In this document: positions 33,899-42,749 of the stretch, in pieces
Layout of the letters: each line of letters begins with the position of its first letter
Position numbering within the stretch: position 1 is the stretch's first letter
Assembly: GCF_026735165.1 (NCBI RefSeq)
Contig: NZ_JAPQES010000008.1
Coordinates: forward strand, 18,562 to 82,561
Reading direction: 5' to 3'
Origin: Clostridium ganghwense
GTDB taxonomy: Bacteria; Bacillota; Clostridia; Clostridiales; Clostridiaceae
DNA length: 64,000 nucleotides
Made by a program: the position numbers and the translations under genes
The notes under the pieces: generated by a model
What the model was told of the DNA's origin: nothing
The model's database searches: none
Seen by the model: only the letters and a program-made list of their open reading frames with translations

Positions 33899-35824
33899 TT
33901 AGTTAAAGTGAAAAGCTCCTAGAGTGAAGCCAGCATGTGTAGGCTTTAAAGATTTAAATAATTCATCACATTTAGTTAAATCATTTATAGCTTTTTTGTA
34001 AATACGTATAATTTTTGTTAAAGTTTCCAAGTCATAATGACAGCCTTCAATTCTAAAGCGACTTACTCCAATATTATTGAGTTCCTTTAAAAATGGAAGG
34101 TAACATAAATCTTTATAAAGCATCATATGATTTCTTCCAGCATTATCACGATAAATTGGATGTTCAAAGTCTTTATCATCTACTAACACTAATATATTAT
34201 TATCAACGTAACGGTTATTTTCATTTTTAATAGGTTTTAAAACTTTAGTGTTTTCATATAAATCATGTTCTAAATACATTACTACAGGAGAACCATGAAC
34301 AATTAATTCTATAGAAAGAGGAGATTTTTTAATGGTTTCTACTGCATCTATTAATGGAGATTCTATTGAAAGAGTACCAATAGATAAGCCTTCCTTTTTG
34401 TAGAAACTAGCTGCCTTTTGATTATAAATATTTAAACAATAATCACTAATCAGATCAAGTCCTAAGTCTTTAAATTTATGGATGGCTCCTAAATTAGTTA
34501 CCAATAAACCATCTAAACCTAAGTTGTTTTCATTAAGTAAATGATTGTATTTAGAAAAATCTTCTTCATACATCATTCTCGGAAGTCCAAGATATATTTT
34601 TGTATTTTTCTTATTTTTAGTTAAATTAAGAATTTCCTTCTTACTAAAAGGCTTATTAGGTTCAAAAACTTCTCCAGAAAGATAAAGAGTGTCAACTTCT
34701 TCTTCTAGAGCTGTTTTTGCTTGTTCATAGGAATTAACCTTTACACTGAGAATAGCTTTTTCACATGAAGAATGACTTTGATGTAATGTTTCTTTGATTT
34801 TGCCTATTCTTTCGTTATCAAGTTCGATTTCTTCAATGGGATTACTAAAAACCTTACCGTGGCTATAAAATTTACCTGTACCTTCGTAACGCCTGTTTAT
34901 ATTAGAAAGTCCAGGTTTTCCAAAGGCATATCCTGTAGATAAGTCTCTTTTACGATGATTATAAATATTTTGAGCCTCTTTTTTTCTATCATAGCAGATA
35001 GGATCATCAATATATCTGTCAATAGCATCACCGTAGTAATTAATTAGATTAATTAAATAATCAGCATCTCTCATTCTACCCTCAATTTTAAAAGAAACTA
35101 TACCTGCATCAATCATTTCAGGAATATGTTCATACATATACATATCTTTAACTGCCATAGGGTATTCTGTTGGATAAACTAAACCATCTTTTTTTACTCC
35201 AAAGTTCCAGCGGCAGGGTTTCATACAAAGTCCTCTATTACTACTTTTGCCAAAAGTCATACCACTATATAAACACTGTGCACCATGAGCAATACACATA
35301 TCTCCGTGAGTAAAATATTCAAATTCCATATCTGTTGATTCAGACAATGCTTTTACAGTTTCTAAGCTTAGTTCTCTAGAGACAACAACTCTTGATATTC
35401 CCAATTCTCTTAGTCTTTGTACAGTAGCTTTATTATGTACATTCATCATAACACTAGAGTGTATAGGAATATTCAAGTTCATTTCTCTAATTAATTCAAC
35501 TATACTAAAGTCTTGAACAATTATTGCATCAGGTTTTACTTGGTTAAGAAACAAAAGAAAATCTTTTGCCTGTGTTACTTCATCGGGATTTAACATATTA
35601 TTTAGGGTAATATATACTTTTTTATTCATAGAATGAGCTATTGAAATAGCTTCTTTAATTTCTTCATTTTTAAAGTTATAATTTTTTCTGTGCATACGCA
35701 TATTTAATATTTTACCACCTAAATAAACGGCATCAGCTTTACTATGTATTACTTTTTTAAATATTTCAAAAGTACCTGTTGGTACAAGTAATTCTATTTT
35801 TTTGTTATTGAAAAATCTACTCAT
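33899..35824 (-). CDS. U32 family peptidase (PrtC/RlhA-like) with DUF3656-type C-terminus
   Basis: This 641-residue protein is of the U32 family: an N-terminal TIM-barrel-like part (ELLVPTGTFEIFKKVIHSKADAVYLGG), the HGDMCIAHGAQCLYSG segment (about residues 166-181) and RGLCMKPCRWNF (about 192-203) with Cys residues, then SFKIEGRMRDADYL. The C-terminal half repeats the U32-like pattern and ends with FRIEGCHYDLETL. U32 proteins include RlhA, which hydroxylates 23S rRNA, and proteins annotated as collagenases. Cys residues rather than a protease triad are conserved. It precedes the aminotransferase gene. Confidence 0.82.
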   Translation of the reverse strand: MSRFFNNKKIELLVPTGTFEIFKKVIHSKADAVYLGGKILNMRMHRKNYNFKNEEIKEAISIAHSMNKKVYITLNNMLNPDEVTQAKDFLLFLNQVKPDAIIVQDFSIVELIREMNLNIPIHSSVMMNVHNKATVQRLRELGISRVVVSRELSLETVKALSESTDMEFEYFTHGDMCIAHGAQCLYSGMTFGKSSNRGLCMKPCRWNFGVKKDGLVYPTEYPMAVKDMYMYEHIPEMIDAGIVSFKIEGRMRDADYLINLINYYGDAIDRYIDDPICYDRKKEAQNIYNHRKRDLSTGYAFGKPGLSNINRRYEGTGKFYSHGKVFSNPIEEIELDNERIGKIKETLHQSHSSCEKAILSVKVNSYEQAKTALEEEVDTLYLSGEVFEPNKPFSKKEILNLTKNKKNTKIYLGLPRMMYEEDFSKYNHLLNENNLGLDGLLVTNLGAIHKFKDLGLDLISDYCLNIYNQKAASFYKKEGLSIGTLSIESPLIDAVETIKKSPLSIELIVHGSPVVMYLEHDLYENTKVLKPIKNENNRYVDNNILVLVDDKDFEHPIYRDNAGRNHMMLYKDLCYLPFLKELNNIGVSRFRIEGCHYDLETLTKIIRIYKKAINDLTKCDELFKSLKPTHAGFTLGAFHFN

Positions 35825-35995
35825 ATAAATACACCTTTTTCTATAAAATTTTTATTATTATGCTCTTCGTGATAGAGAGCAAAGGTTAAAGAAGAAATAT
35901 AAAATTAAAAATTATAATTTTTAGTTATAATAATTCAACAATTTAAAATAGAGCATTATATTTAAATATGATTAAAATAATTATATTAATAATAC

Positions 35996-36030
35996 AAATC
36001 AGATATTTTATTTATTAAAATATCTGATTT
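35996..36030. terminator. Terminator between the apbE unit and the U32 gene
   Basis: A perfect 15-bp stem (AAATCAGATATTTTA / TAAAATATCTGATTT, loop TTTAT) lies 26 bases beyond the stop of the minus-strand binding-protein gene. It ends the apbE unit. The T-rich right side also allows + strand use. Confidence 0.75.
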
Positions 36031-36056
36031 GTTTAGTTTAGTTTATTTTATTTTAT

Positions 36057-37022
36057 TTATTCAATTAAACTGCTATCAGATAAATCTTCAAATTTAAAAT
36101 CTTTAGAAGTAAGTTTTTTAGATTTTAACCAATCTAAAACAGCTGTAAAATCTTTTTCTGATGGCATAACAGCTTTAGTGTATTCTGGTAGCTGTGAAGC
36201 TGTTTTAAGAGATGCTGGTAATCCACCTTCTTTAATTACCATATCAATATATTTATCTTTACTTTCTTTTTGTAAATATTCAATTGCTCTATTATAAGCT
36301 CTATATACTGCTTTAATTTCATCTTTCTTTGCATCTATTGCTTTTTGAGAAAATACCATTATTCCAGGATAAATTCCTAAGTCCTCGGAACTGCTTAAAA
36401 GAATACCACCTTTATTAATGGCATCGCTTGCTAAAGGTTCTGGAAGAGTAGCAGTAGCTAATTTGTTATTGTGAAGCATTTCTAGTCTAGTTGGCATTTT
36501 AGGTACAGCTACTTTTTCATATTCATTTTCAGAGATGTTTGCTTTTTCCATTATTTTATCAGTTATATACTCGATTACTGTATTTTTAGAAATTCCAATA
36601 GTTTTTCCTTTTGCATCACTAACATTTTTGATATTTGCATCTTTGTTAGCTATTAGTTTGAAACTTCCATTAGTTTTTGAAGTCATTTTAACATTAAAAC
36701 CATTATCGTTTGAAAAAATTACAGAAAGCATATCAGCCATAGCACCATCTATATTACCTGTCTGAAAAGCAGAATCTCTATCCATTGCACTTTTAAAGTG
36801 TTCAAGGTTGACAGTAACACCTTCTTCTTTAAAATATCCATTATGTTTTGCTATGATAAACGGTATAGCATCTGCAGAAGGTAGTAAGCCTATATTTACA
36901 GTCTGTTTTTCTTTTGGTGTTTCTTTTGCTTTTTGTTCTTGGGTCGTTTTATTTGTACAACCTACTAAAGCTATATTTAAAATAAACATAAGTAGTATTA
37001 ATAGTGAAACCTTTTTTTTCAT
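36057..37022 (-). CDS. ABC transporter solute-binding lipoprotein, NMT1/THI5-like
   Basis: This 321-residue lipoprotein starts with a signal peptide and lipobox LVGC (Cys at about residue 22). The rest is an NMT1/THI5-like periplasmic-binding fold: VNIGLLPSADAIPFIIAKHNGYFKEEGVTV (about 42-71), IGISKNTVIEYI (about 149-160), LPEPLASDAI. The family binds thiamine precursors, riboflavin, sulfonates and aromatic acids. No ATPase or permease is next to it, but the ATPase-permease pair at 45716-47219 in the same locus lacks its own binding protein and is the likely partner. It follows apbE by 17 bases on the minus strand. Candidate ligands are an aromatic quinone precursor or a flavin; neither is proven. 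Confidence 0.85.
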   Translation of the reverse strand: MKKKVSLLILLMFILNIALVGCTNKTTQEQKAKETPKEKQTVNIGLLPSADAIPFIIAKHNGYFKEEGVTVNLEHFKSAMDRDSAFQTGNIDGAMADMLSVIFSNDNGFNVKMTSKTNGSFKLIANKDANIKNVSDAKGKTIGISKNTVIEYITDKIMEKANISENEYEKVAVPKMPTRLEMLHNNKLATATLPEPLASDAINKGGILLSSSEDLGIYPGIMVFSQKAIDAKKDEIKAVYRAYNRAIEYLQKESKDKYIDMVIKEGGLPASLKTASQLPEYTKAVMPSEKDFTAVLDWLKSKKLTSKDFKFEDLSDSSLIE

Positions 37023-37039
37023 AGTATAAACCTCCTAAA

Positions 37040-38104
37040 TTATTTATGAATGATTTTAAAATCATTGTTTAAAAGTGAAAAATTATTTTTCAAACTAGAA
37101 GTTGTATAAACTTCTTTTTTATTTGTTACAAAAATGGCATCTATACCATCTAGAGATTCAACAAGTTCTCTTCCAGCATCTAATCCAAGTGAAAAAACAG
37201 TTGTGGAGAGTCCATCAGCATCTATAGAGTTGTCGGCAATTATTGTAATGCTTACTAATGAATTTTCTACTGGATATCCAGTAAAGGGGCTTAAAATATG
37301 GTGATATCTCTTACCGTTTTTTTCTAAAAATCGTTCATAAACTCCTGATGTAACAATGGATTTATTATTTATATTAAGTATTCCAAGATGTTTTCCACGA
37401 GGCTCAAATGGGTTTTGAATTCCTATATTCCATGTTTTACCATTGGGTTTAGAGCCAAGGGCATATACATTTCCTCCTAAATTTATAATTGCACTTTCAA
37501 TTTTTTTTGATTTTAGGACGTTTGCCAGTACATCAGCAGCATAGCCTTTGGCAATTCCACCTAAATCAATGAACATATCTTTATTTGCAAGTTTTACAGT
37601 TTGTGCTTTTTCATCTAATAAAATATTTTTGTAATTTATTGTGCTCTTACTTTTTTCTATTTCTTCTTTAGAAGGTACTTTGGCGTTTTCTGAACCTATT
37701 TCCCAAAGTTTTACCAAAGAACCTATACTTATATCAAAATGTCCTTTGGAGAGAGAAGAATAATATAATCCTCTTTTTATTACAGAGAAAGTTTGAGATG
37801 AAACTTTTACTGGGGATTTTCCAGCGTTTTTATTAATATTTGAAACCTCACTTGTATCAATATTAATACTCATTTTGTCTTCAACATCTTTTAGTATATT
37901 AAAGCATTCATCAAAAATTTCATCAGAGCTATTATCATATAAACTTATTTCAACATGTGTTCCTAAAAAAAATCCAGATTTAGATTTTGGTAAATTTGTT
38001 TTTATATTTTTAGATGAATCAGCAAATAAAAATTTATATGCAAAAATTAAAGAAACTAAAATTGATAGTACCATAATTGAATATTTCTTATTCTTTAAAC
38101 GCAT
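37040..38104 (-). CDS. apbE: ApbE-like FAD:protein FMN transferase
   Basis: ApbE splits FAD and links FMN to a Thr or Ser of target proteins outside the cytoplasmic membrane. The 354-residue protein has an N-terminal signal anchor (about residues 9-27), GTHVEISLYD near 49, the metal/FAD segment DLGGIAKGYAAD (about 181-192), AIINLGGNVYALG and SIDADGLSTTVFSLG with the metal Asp. It corresponds to FmnB of the Listeria extracellular electron transfer locus. The window has two plausible targets: the FMN-binding domain of the reductase at 50278 (DAISGAT, T98) and the FMN-binding protein at 47255. It is divergent from the ndh gene across about 690 bases. Confidence 0.92.
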   Translation of the reverse strand: MRLKNKKYSIMVLSILVSLIFAYKFLFADSSKNIKTNLPKSKSGFFLGTHVEISLYDNSSDEIFDECFNILKDVEDKMSINIDTSEVSNINKNAGKSPVKVSSQTFSVIKRGLYYSSLSKGHFDISIGSLVKLWEIGSENAKVPSKEEIEKSKSTINYKNILLDEKAQTVKLANKDMFIDLGGIAKGYAADVLANVLKSKKIESAIINLGGNVYALGSKPNGKTWNIGIQNPFEPRGKHLGILNINNKSIVTSGVYERFLEKNGKRYHHILSPFTGYPVENSLVSITIIADNSIDADGLSTTVFSLGLDAGRELVESLDGIDAIFVTNKKEVYTTSSLKNNFSLLNNDFKIIHK

Positions 38105-38721
38105 TACTAACTCCTAATGTATATTTTGGATTTATAATCAATATTATTTTTAACTAACCACAGTAATTTTATTTTAAATTTATGATAATAAACTTAAATA
38201 TTTATTTTTAAAAATTGGAAATATTATATTGGAAAAATATTATACAGAAAAGATTTATTATTAGTATATATTTGAATTTTTAAAGAATAGAATGGATGTT
38301 AAGCTAAGATGAATGATATTTTAATGACAAACTATATTAATTAAGAATTACTTTGATAATTAATATGGTTTATAACAATATAGCATTTATCTTAGTTTTT
38401 ATTTTTAAAATGAAAGTTTATATATTTGAATTAAATGGTTTAAGTGGTTAGGTGAGTTTTTATTACATTTTTTTATATGACTTTTGAAATTATAACATCA
38501 AATAATTCCAAAGTAAAGAAAACTAATTATAATAAAAAAAATATTGTTAAAATCATGAACAAAAGTTATTAAAAAAGTTTTTTTATGACCAAAACTGCTG
38601 TAAACATAGATTTTTAGCGTTAATATGATAAAATTTTAACTAGAAAAGTTTAAATTATTAGGCATATTAAATTGAATTAAATTTTAATTTGAAATTAAGT
38701 GGCGGTATAAGGTGGAGCTAA
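38105..38721. other. Divergent control region between apbE and ndh
   Basis: About 620 A/T-rich bases hold no gene apart from the short leader ORF at its right end. At 38544-38562 TTGTTAA-N5-TGAACAA resembles a Rex (NADH-sensing repressor) site, but with a 5- and not 4-base spacer and one mismatch. Promoters for the two divergent units must lie here, though none can be placed with confidence. Confidence 0.4.
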
Positions 38722-38784
38722 ATGCATAAAGAGAAAAACTCAAATATGCAAGAAATTATTTATTTTATCCAAAAAAATAATTAG
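38722..38784 (+). CDS. 20-residue leader ORF whose stop overlaps the ndh ribosome binding site
   Basis: AAGGTGGAG stands six bases before an ATG that opens a 20-codon frame (polar, Lys/Asn/Gln-rich). The TAG stop at 38782-38784 forms the first bases of the TAGGAGG used by ndh, so ribosomes ending here would sit on the ndh initiation region. A leader or coupling function is inference, as composition alone cannot show a product. Confidence 0.4.
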   Translation: MHKEKNSNMQEIIYFIQKNN

Positions 38785-38791
38785 GAGGTAA

Positions 38792-40642
38792 ATGATGAGT
38801 AGCAAGAAAAAAATAGTGATTATTGGAGGAGGATACGGGGGAGTATTGGCGGCTAAAAAACTCGCTAAGAAATTTAAAAAAGATAGTGATGTAGAAATTA
38901 CTCTTATTGATAAAAAACCGTACCATACTTTGTTAACGGAACTTCATGAAGTAGCAGCTAATAGAGCTCCAGAAGATTCTATAAGAATTGATTTAAAGAA
39001 GATATTTGCAAAAAGAAAAGTAGATGTTGTGCTTGATGAAATTACTGATATGGATTTCAAAAAACAGGTTGTTAAATCAAAAAATAATTCTTATGAATAT
39101 GATTATTTAGTTATAGGTACTGGATGTAAGCCAACTTTCTTTGGTATACCAGGAGCAGAAGAACACAGTCATCAATTGTGGTCTTATGAAGATGCTGTCA
39201 ATTTGAAAGAACATATTCTTAATATGTTCAGAAAAGCAGTAAAGGAACCTAACAAAGAAAAAAGAAAAAATATGCTGACTTTTGTTGTAGTTGGTGGTGG
39301 CTTTACAGGTATAGAAATGATTGGTGAACTAGCTGAGTGGAAAGAAAGATTATGTAAAGAATTTTACGTAGATCCAGAAGAAGTAAAGCTATATGTAGTA
39401 GATGCTATGCCTAAAATTTTACCAATTTTCCCGGACAAGCTAATTAAAAAGGCTGAAAAAAGACTTGAAAAATTAGGAGTTGAAATAATAACTGGATCAG
39501 GTATTACTAAAGTTACAAAAGATTCTGTTGAAATGGGAGAAGGAAAGAATATAAAAACAAAAACTGTGGTTTGGGCAGCAGGAGTTGAAGGCTCAGATAT
39601 AGTTGGAAATATGGAACTAGAGCAAAAAGGTAGAAAAAGAATAGTGACTAATGACAAGTTGCAATCTTTAAGTCATGAGAATGTTTATGTTGTTGGTGAC
39701 AATATATTTTATATACCAGAAGGTGAAGAAAGACCAGTTCCTCAAATGGTAGAAAATGCAGAACACTCTGCTCCAATAATTGCACATAACATATACACAG
39801 ATATTAAAGGTGGAGAAAAAAAATCCTATAAACCAGCTTTCCATGGAGCAATGGTATGTATAGGGGGACGTTATGGGGTAGCTCATATAGGAAAACCAGG
39901 TAAGTTCTTTGGATTATCTGGATTCGCGGCAATGTTTGTAAAACATCTAATAAACTTAGTATATTTCTTCCAAGTAGCTGGATTTAATAAATGTTGGTCT
40001 TATCTTTTACATGAATTTTTCCATGTTAAAGATAAAAGAAGTTTTGTTGGAGGGCATTTTGCCAAAGCATCTCCAAATTTCTGGTTAGTAATTCTTAGAG
40101 TATTTGTTGGTTATAAATGGTTAGAACAAGGACTACACAAACTACCAAAAATATTAGAAAATCCTTCTAATGTATTTTTGATACCGGCACCACCATCAGC
40201 AGCTACCAGTGGAGCATCTGCTACTGCTGAAACGGCTACAAAAGCGGCAGAACAAGCTATACAGGCATTACCTGTACCAGAATTTATAGATAATATGGTT
40301 AAGTGGTCTATGGATACTTTCTTCTACACATCTGATGGAGGATTTACAGTTCTAGCAGAGGTTTTCCAAGCATGTATGGTTATTGGAGAAGTAGTAGTAG
40401 GTTTATTATTAATAGCTGGATTGTTTACAGCAATTGCATCAATCACATCAATTGCGATGGGTACAATGGTTTGGACTTCAGGTATGGCTCCATATGAAAT
40501 GTTATGGTATATAAGTGCAGGTATAGCTTTAATAGGTGGCTCAGGAAGTACTTTTGGTTTAGATTATTATGTGTTTCCGGTATTAAAAAAATACTGGAAT
40601 AAACTAGGGGTTGTAAGGAAATCTTATTTATATACTGATTAA
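38792..40642 (+). CDS. ndh: Type II NADH dehydrogenase with C-terminal membrane (DoxX-like) domain
   Basis: Ndh2 oxidises NADH and reduces a membrane quinone without pumping. Residues about 1-400 form the two-dinucleotide fold: VIIGGGYGGVLAAKKLA (FAD site, about 8-24), VVVGGGFTGIEMIGEL (NADH site, about 166-181) and NVYVVGDN (about 297). Unlike ordinary Ndh2 (about 400 residues) it has 616, with an Ala/Ser/Thr-rich linker near 465-490 and several hydrophobic helices with a DoxX-like pattern to the end. The Listeria electron-transfer Ndh2 has the same enlarged plan. It heads the unit running into EetA/EetB and the quinone genes. ATG ATG start; the RBS gap favours the first. Confidence 0.9.
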   Translation: MMSSKKKIVIIGGGYGGVLAAKKLAKKFKKDSDVEITLIDKKPYHTLLTELHEVAANRAPEDSIRIDLKKIFAKRKVDVVLDEITDMDFKKQVVKSKNNSYEYDYLVIGTGCKPTFFGIPGAEEHSHQLWSYEDAVNLKEHILNMFRKAVKEPNKEKRKNMLTFVVVGGGFTGIEMIGELAEWKERLCKEFYVDPEEVKLYVVDAMPKILPIFPDKLIKKAEKRLEKLGVEIITGSGITKVTKDSVEMGEGKNIKTKTVVWAAGVEGSDIVGNMELEQKGRKRIVTNDKLQSLSHENVYVVGDNIFYIPEGEERPVPQMVENAEHSAPIIAHNIYTDIKGGEKKSYKPAFHGAMVCIGGRYGVAHIGKPGKFFGLSGFAAMFVKHLINLVYFFQVAGFNKCWSYLLHEFFHVKDKRSFVGGHFAKASPNFWLVILRVFVGYKWLEQGLHKLPKILENPSNVFLIPAPPSAATSGASATAETATKAAEQAIQALPVPEFIDNMVKWSMDTFFYTSDGGFTVLAEVFQACMVIGEVVVGLLLIAGLFTAIASITSIAMGTMVWTSGMAPYEMLWYISAGIALIGGSGSTFGLDYYVFPVLKKYWNKLGVVRKSYLYTD

Positions 40643-40703
40643 TAGAATTGGATATAAAATATATTAAATTAATACATTTACTTTTAATAGCACAATATTA
40701 TTA

Positions 40704-40735
40704 ATGTCCTTTTAAAGAATTCTTTAAAAGGACAT
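40704..40735. repeat. Perfect 32-base palindrome between ndh and eetA
   Basis: ATGTCCTTTTAAAGAA / TTCTTTAAAAGGACAT pair completely. The T tract is weak (TTTG), so it may be a partial terminator or a processing site that sets different levels of ndh and the downstream genes. Confidence 0.65.
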
Positions 40736-40823
40736 TTGAGTATGTTGATTATAATAAATATTTAGTTATTGACTGATAATTTAAATATAGTTAAATTTTA
40801 AGAATTTATGAAAAGGTGATTTA

Positions 40824-41207
40824 ATGAAAAAATCAGATTTTATTATAGCCATATTTATTTTAATAATAGCTGGAACTTTTTTAGGGATTAATAAATACAG
40901 AAGTAATTTTATAAAGCAAAACAGCAGTCAATTATATGCTGAAATATATGTAGAGGGGAAATTATATAAGAAGGTTCCAATTTTGAAGAATGAACAAGTT
41001 ATTGAAATTGAAAATGAGCATGGAAAAAATATGATAAAAATTCACGATAATGGAGTAGAAATGATAGATGCCGATTGCCTTGACAAGATATGTGTTCAAA
41101 CAGGTTTCAAAAAAGAAGTAAGTGAAACTATAGTTTGTCTTCCACATCAAGTAGTTGTAGAAATAAAAGGTAACATGGAGGGAAAAGTTGATGCAATATC
41201 AAATTAA
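40824..41207 (+). CDS. eetA: EetA-like NusG domain II protein
   Basis: This 127-residue protein has an N-terminal membrane helix (about residues 5-22) and an extracytoplasmic NusG-domain-II fold: YAEIYVEGKLYKKVPI, IEIENEHGKNMIKIHDNGVEMIDADCLDKICVQTG (about 65-97) and IVCLPHQVVVEI near the end with the family's Cys residues. It matches EetA of flavin-based extracellular electron transfer loci, and with EetB is thought to pass quinol electrons to flavins outside. It stands between ndh and the EetB-like gene. EetA and EetB overlap by 17 bases. Confidence 0.85.
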   Translation: MKKSDFIIAIFILIIAGTFLGINKYRSNFIKQNSSQLYAEIYVEGKLYKKVPILKNEQVIEIENEHGKNMIKIHDNGVEMIDADCLDKICVQTGFKKEVSETIVCLPHQVVVEIKGNMEGKVDAISN

Positions 41208-41730
41208 ACGAGTTCATAATATAACAAAAACTCAAAAAATTATTTTTATTGCATTGTTAGTTGCTCAAGCTATAGTACTCAGTATAATTGAAAAAATGAT
41301 TCCTTTAAATTTTAGTGTGCCTGGGGCAAAATTGGGACTTGCAAATATAATTACATTGACATCTATATATATTTTTTCTTTTAGAGAAGCCTTTTTCATT
41401 ATCATATTAAGGACAATAATGACGTCCTTTATTTTAGGATCTTTTTCTAGCTTTTTATACAGTGTAGCTGGTGCTATATTAAGTTTTTTTGTAATGTATA
41501 CCTTAATTTTAATAAGTCGTGAAAAAATAAGTATTATAGGAGTCAGTTTAGTTGGAGCTGTTTTTCATAATTTAGGACAGCTACTTGTAGCTATGGTTAT
41601 AATACAAAATGCAAAAATAATGTATTATTTACCTTTATTAATGATAAGTGGAGTAGGCACAGGATTCGTTGTAGGTGTATGTGTTAAGTATTTATTAGGT
41701 TTTATAAAAAAGTTGAAACATTTTAATTAG
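41191..41730 (+). CDS. eetB: EetB-like Gx transporter-family membrane protein
   Basis: This 179-residue protein with about five membrane helices belongs to the family annotated as Gx transporter or heptaprenyl diphosphate synthase component I (PGAKLGLANIITLTSIY, GSFSSFLYSVAGAILSF, GAVFHNLGQLLVA). It is the EetB partner in electron-transfer loci. The start is the ATG behind GGAGGGAAAAG; the preceding TTG in frame lacks spacing. It is followed at once by the polyprenyl synthase gene, an arrangement also seen in hepST-like operons, so quinone and electron-transfer roles are linked in one unit. Confidence 0.85.
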   Translation: MQYQIKRVHNITKTQKIIFIALLVAQAIVLSIIEKMIPLNFSVPGAKLGLANIITLTSIYIFSFREAFFIIILRTIMTSFILGSFSSFLYSVAGAILSFFVMYTLILISREKISIIGVSLVGAVFHNLGQLLVAMVIIQNAKIMYYLPLLMISGVGTGFVVGVCVKYLLGFIKKLKHFN

Positions 41731-41753
41731 AATAAATAAGCAAAGGTGATAAG

Positions 41754-42725
41754 ATGAGTAATTTTTGGATAGATTATCCTCAAGTTTTAGAGGAATTAAC
41801 TACTGTTAAAAGTATTATTAAAAAGAATATTAAGACTTCAGAAAAACATTTTGAAGAGTCAATTGCTCCATTTGTTGAACAAGGAGGGAAAATGCTGAGA
41901 CCTGCTTTTCTTTTGCTAGCAGCAAAATTTGGAGAATATGATGAAAAAAAAATGTATAATCTAGCTGCTACAATAGAAATGCTTCATTTAGCAACTTTAG
42001 TTCATGATGATATAATTGATGATTCAGAGATGCGAAGAGGAGTTGAAACGATACAATCAAAATATGGAAAAGAATATGCAGTGTATGTTGGCGATTTTCT
42101 ATTGTGTCAATCTGTTAATATGATTTCAAAGTATGATTATAAAATGGATAAAATGAGAAAGATATCTAAAGCTATTAGGAATATTTGTATGGGCGAAATT
42201 AGACAATACCATTTTAGATATATTAGAAAAGTTGATATAAGGAAATATATAAGAATTATTTCAGCAAAAACTGCAGCCTTATTTGTATTAAGTTTTTCAA
42301 TAGGTGCAGAAGAAGCAGGATGTAATGAAAGTATAGTAAGACTATTTGGACGAATTGGTTATAATATTGGAATGGCATTTCAAGTTATTGATGATTTACT
42401 AGACTATACTGGAGATACAGAAAAGTTAGGAAAGAGTGCTCAAATGGATTTAAAACAAGGGTACTATACTTTACCTATTATATTTGCATTAGAGGAAGAC
42501 AAAAATAGAGAAATAGCTAATATATTAGAGAAAGAAAGCTTTGATGATGATGATGTAAAAAAAATTATTAGCTTGATTAAAAAGTATGGTGGAATAGAAA
42601 AAACAAAAAAAGTAGCAGATAGATATACGAAAAGAGCTTTTGAAAATATTGATAAGTTACCAGATTGCGAAAGTAAAGACATACTTAAGCAGATTGTAGA
42701 AAAACTAATTCATAGAAATTATTAA
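41754..42725 (+). CDS. Polyprenyl diphosphate synthase (quinone side chain)
   Basis: This 323-residue trans-polyprenyl synthase carries GGKMLRPAFLLL (about residues 44-55), the first Asp-rich motif HDDIIDDSEMRRG (about 84-96) and the second VIDDLLDYTGD (about 213-223). It elongates farnesyl diphosphate to the long isoprenoid tail of a quinone. It corresponds to DmkB of extracellular electron transfer loci. Product length cannot be read with certainty. It lies directly before UbiD and UbiA, which use the tail. Confidence 0.93.
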   Translation: MSNFWIDYPQVLEELTTVKSIIKKNIKTSEKHFEESIAPFVEQGGKMLRPAFLLLAAKFGEYDEKKMYNLAATIEMLHLATLVHDDIIDDSEMRRGVETIQSKYGKEYAVYVGDFLLCQSVNMISKYDYKMDKMRKISKAIRNICMGEIRQYHFRYIRKVDIRKYIRIISAKTAALFVLSFSIGAEEAGCNESIVRLFGRIGYNIGMAFQVIDDLLDYTGDTEKLGKSAQMDLKQGYYTLPIIFALEEDKNREIANILEKESFDDDDVKKIISLIKKYGGIEKTKKVADRYTKRAFENIDKLPDCESKDILKQIVEKLIHRNY

Positions 42726-42749
42726 GCTGTATTTTAAGGAGTTGATTAA

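Noticed and set aside
39364..39657. Minus-strand ORF antisense to ndh
   Set aside because: It is Ser/Pro/Phe-rich, as expected from antisense of Glu/Lys-rich coding sequence.
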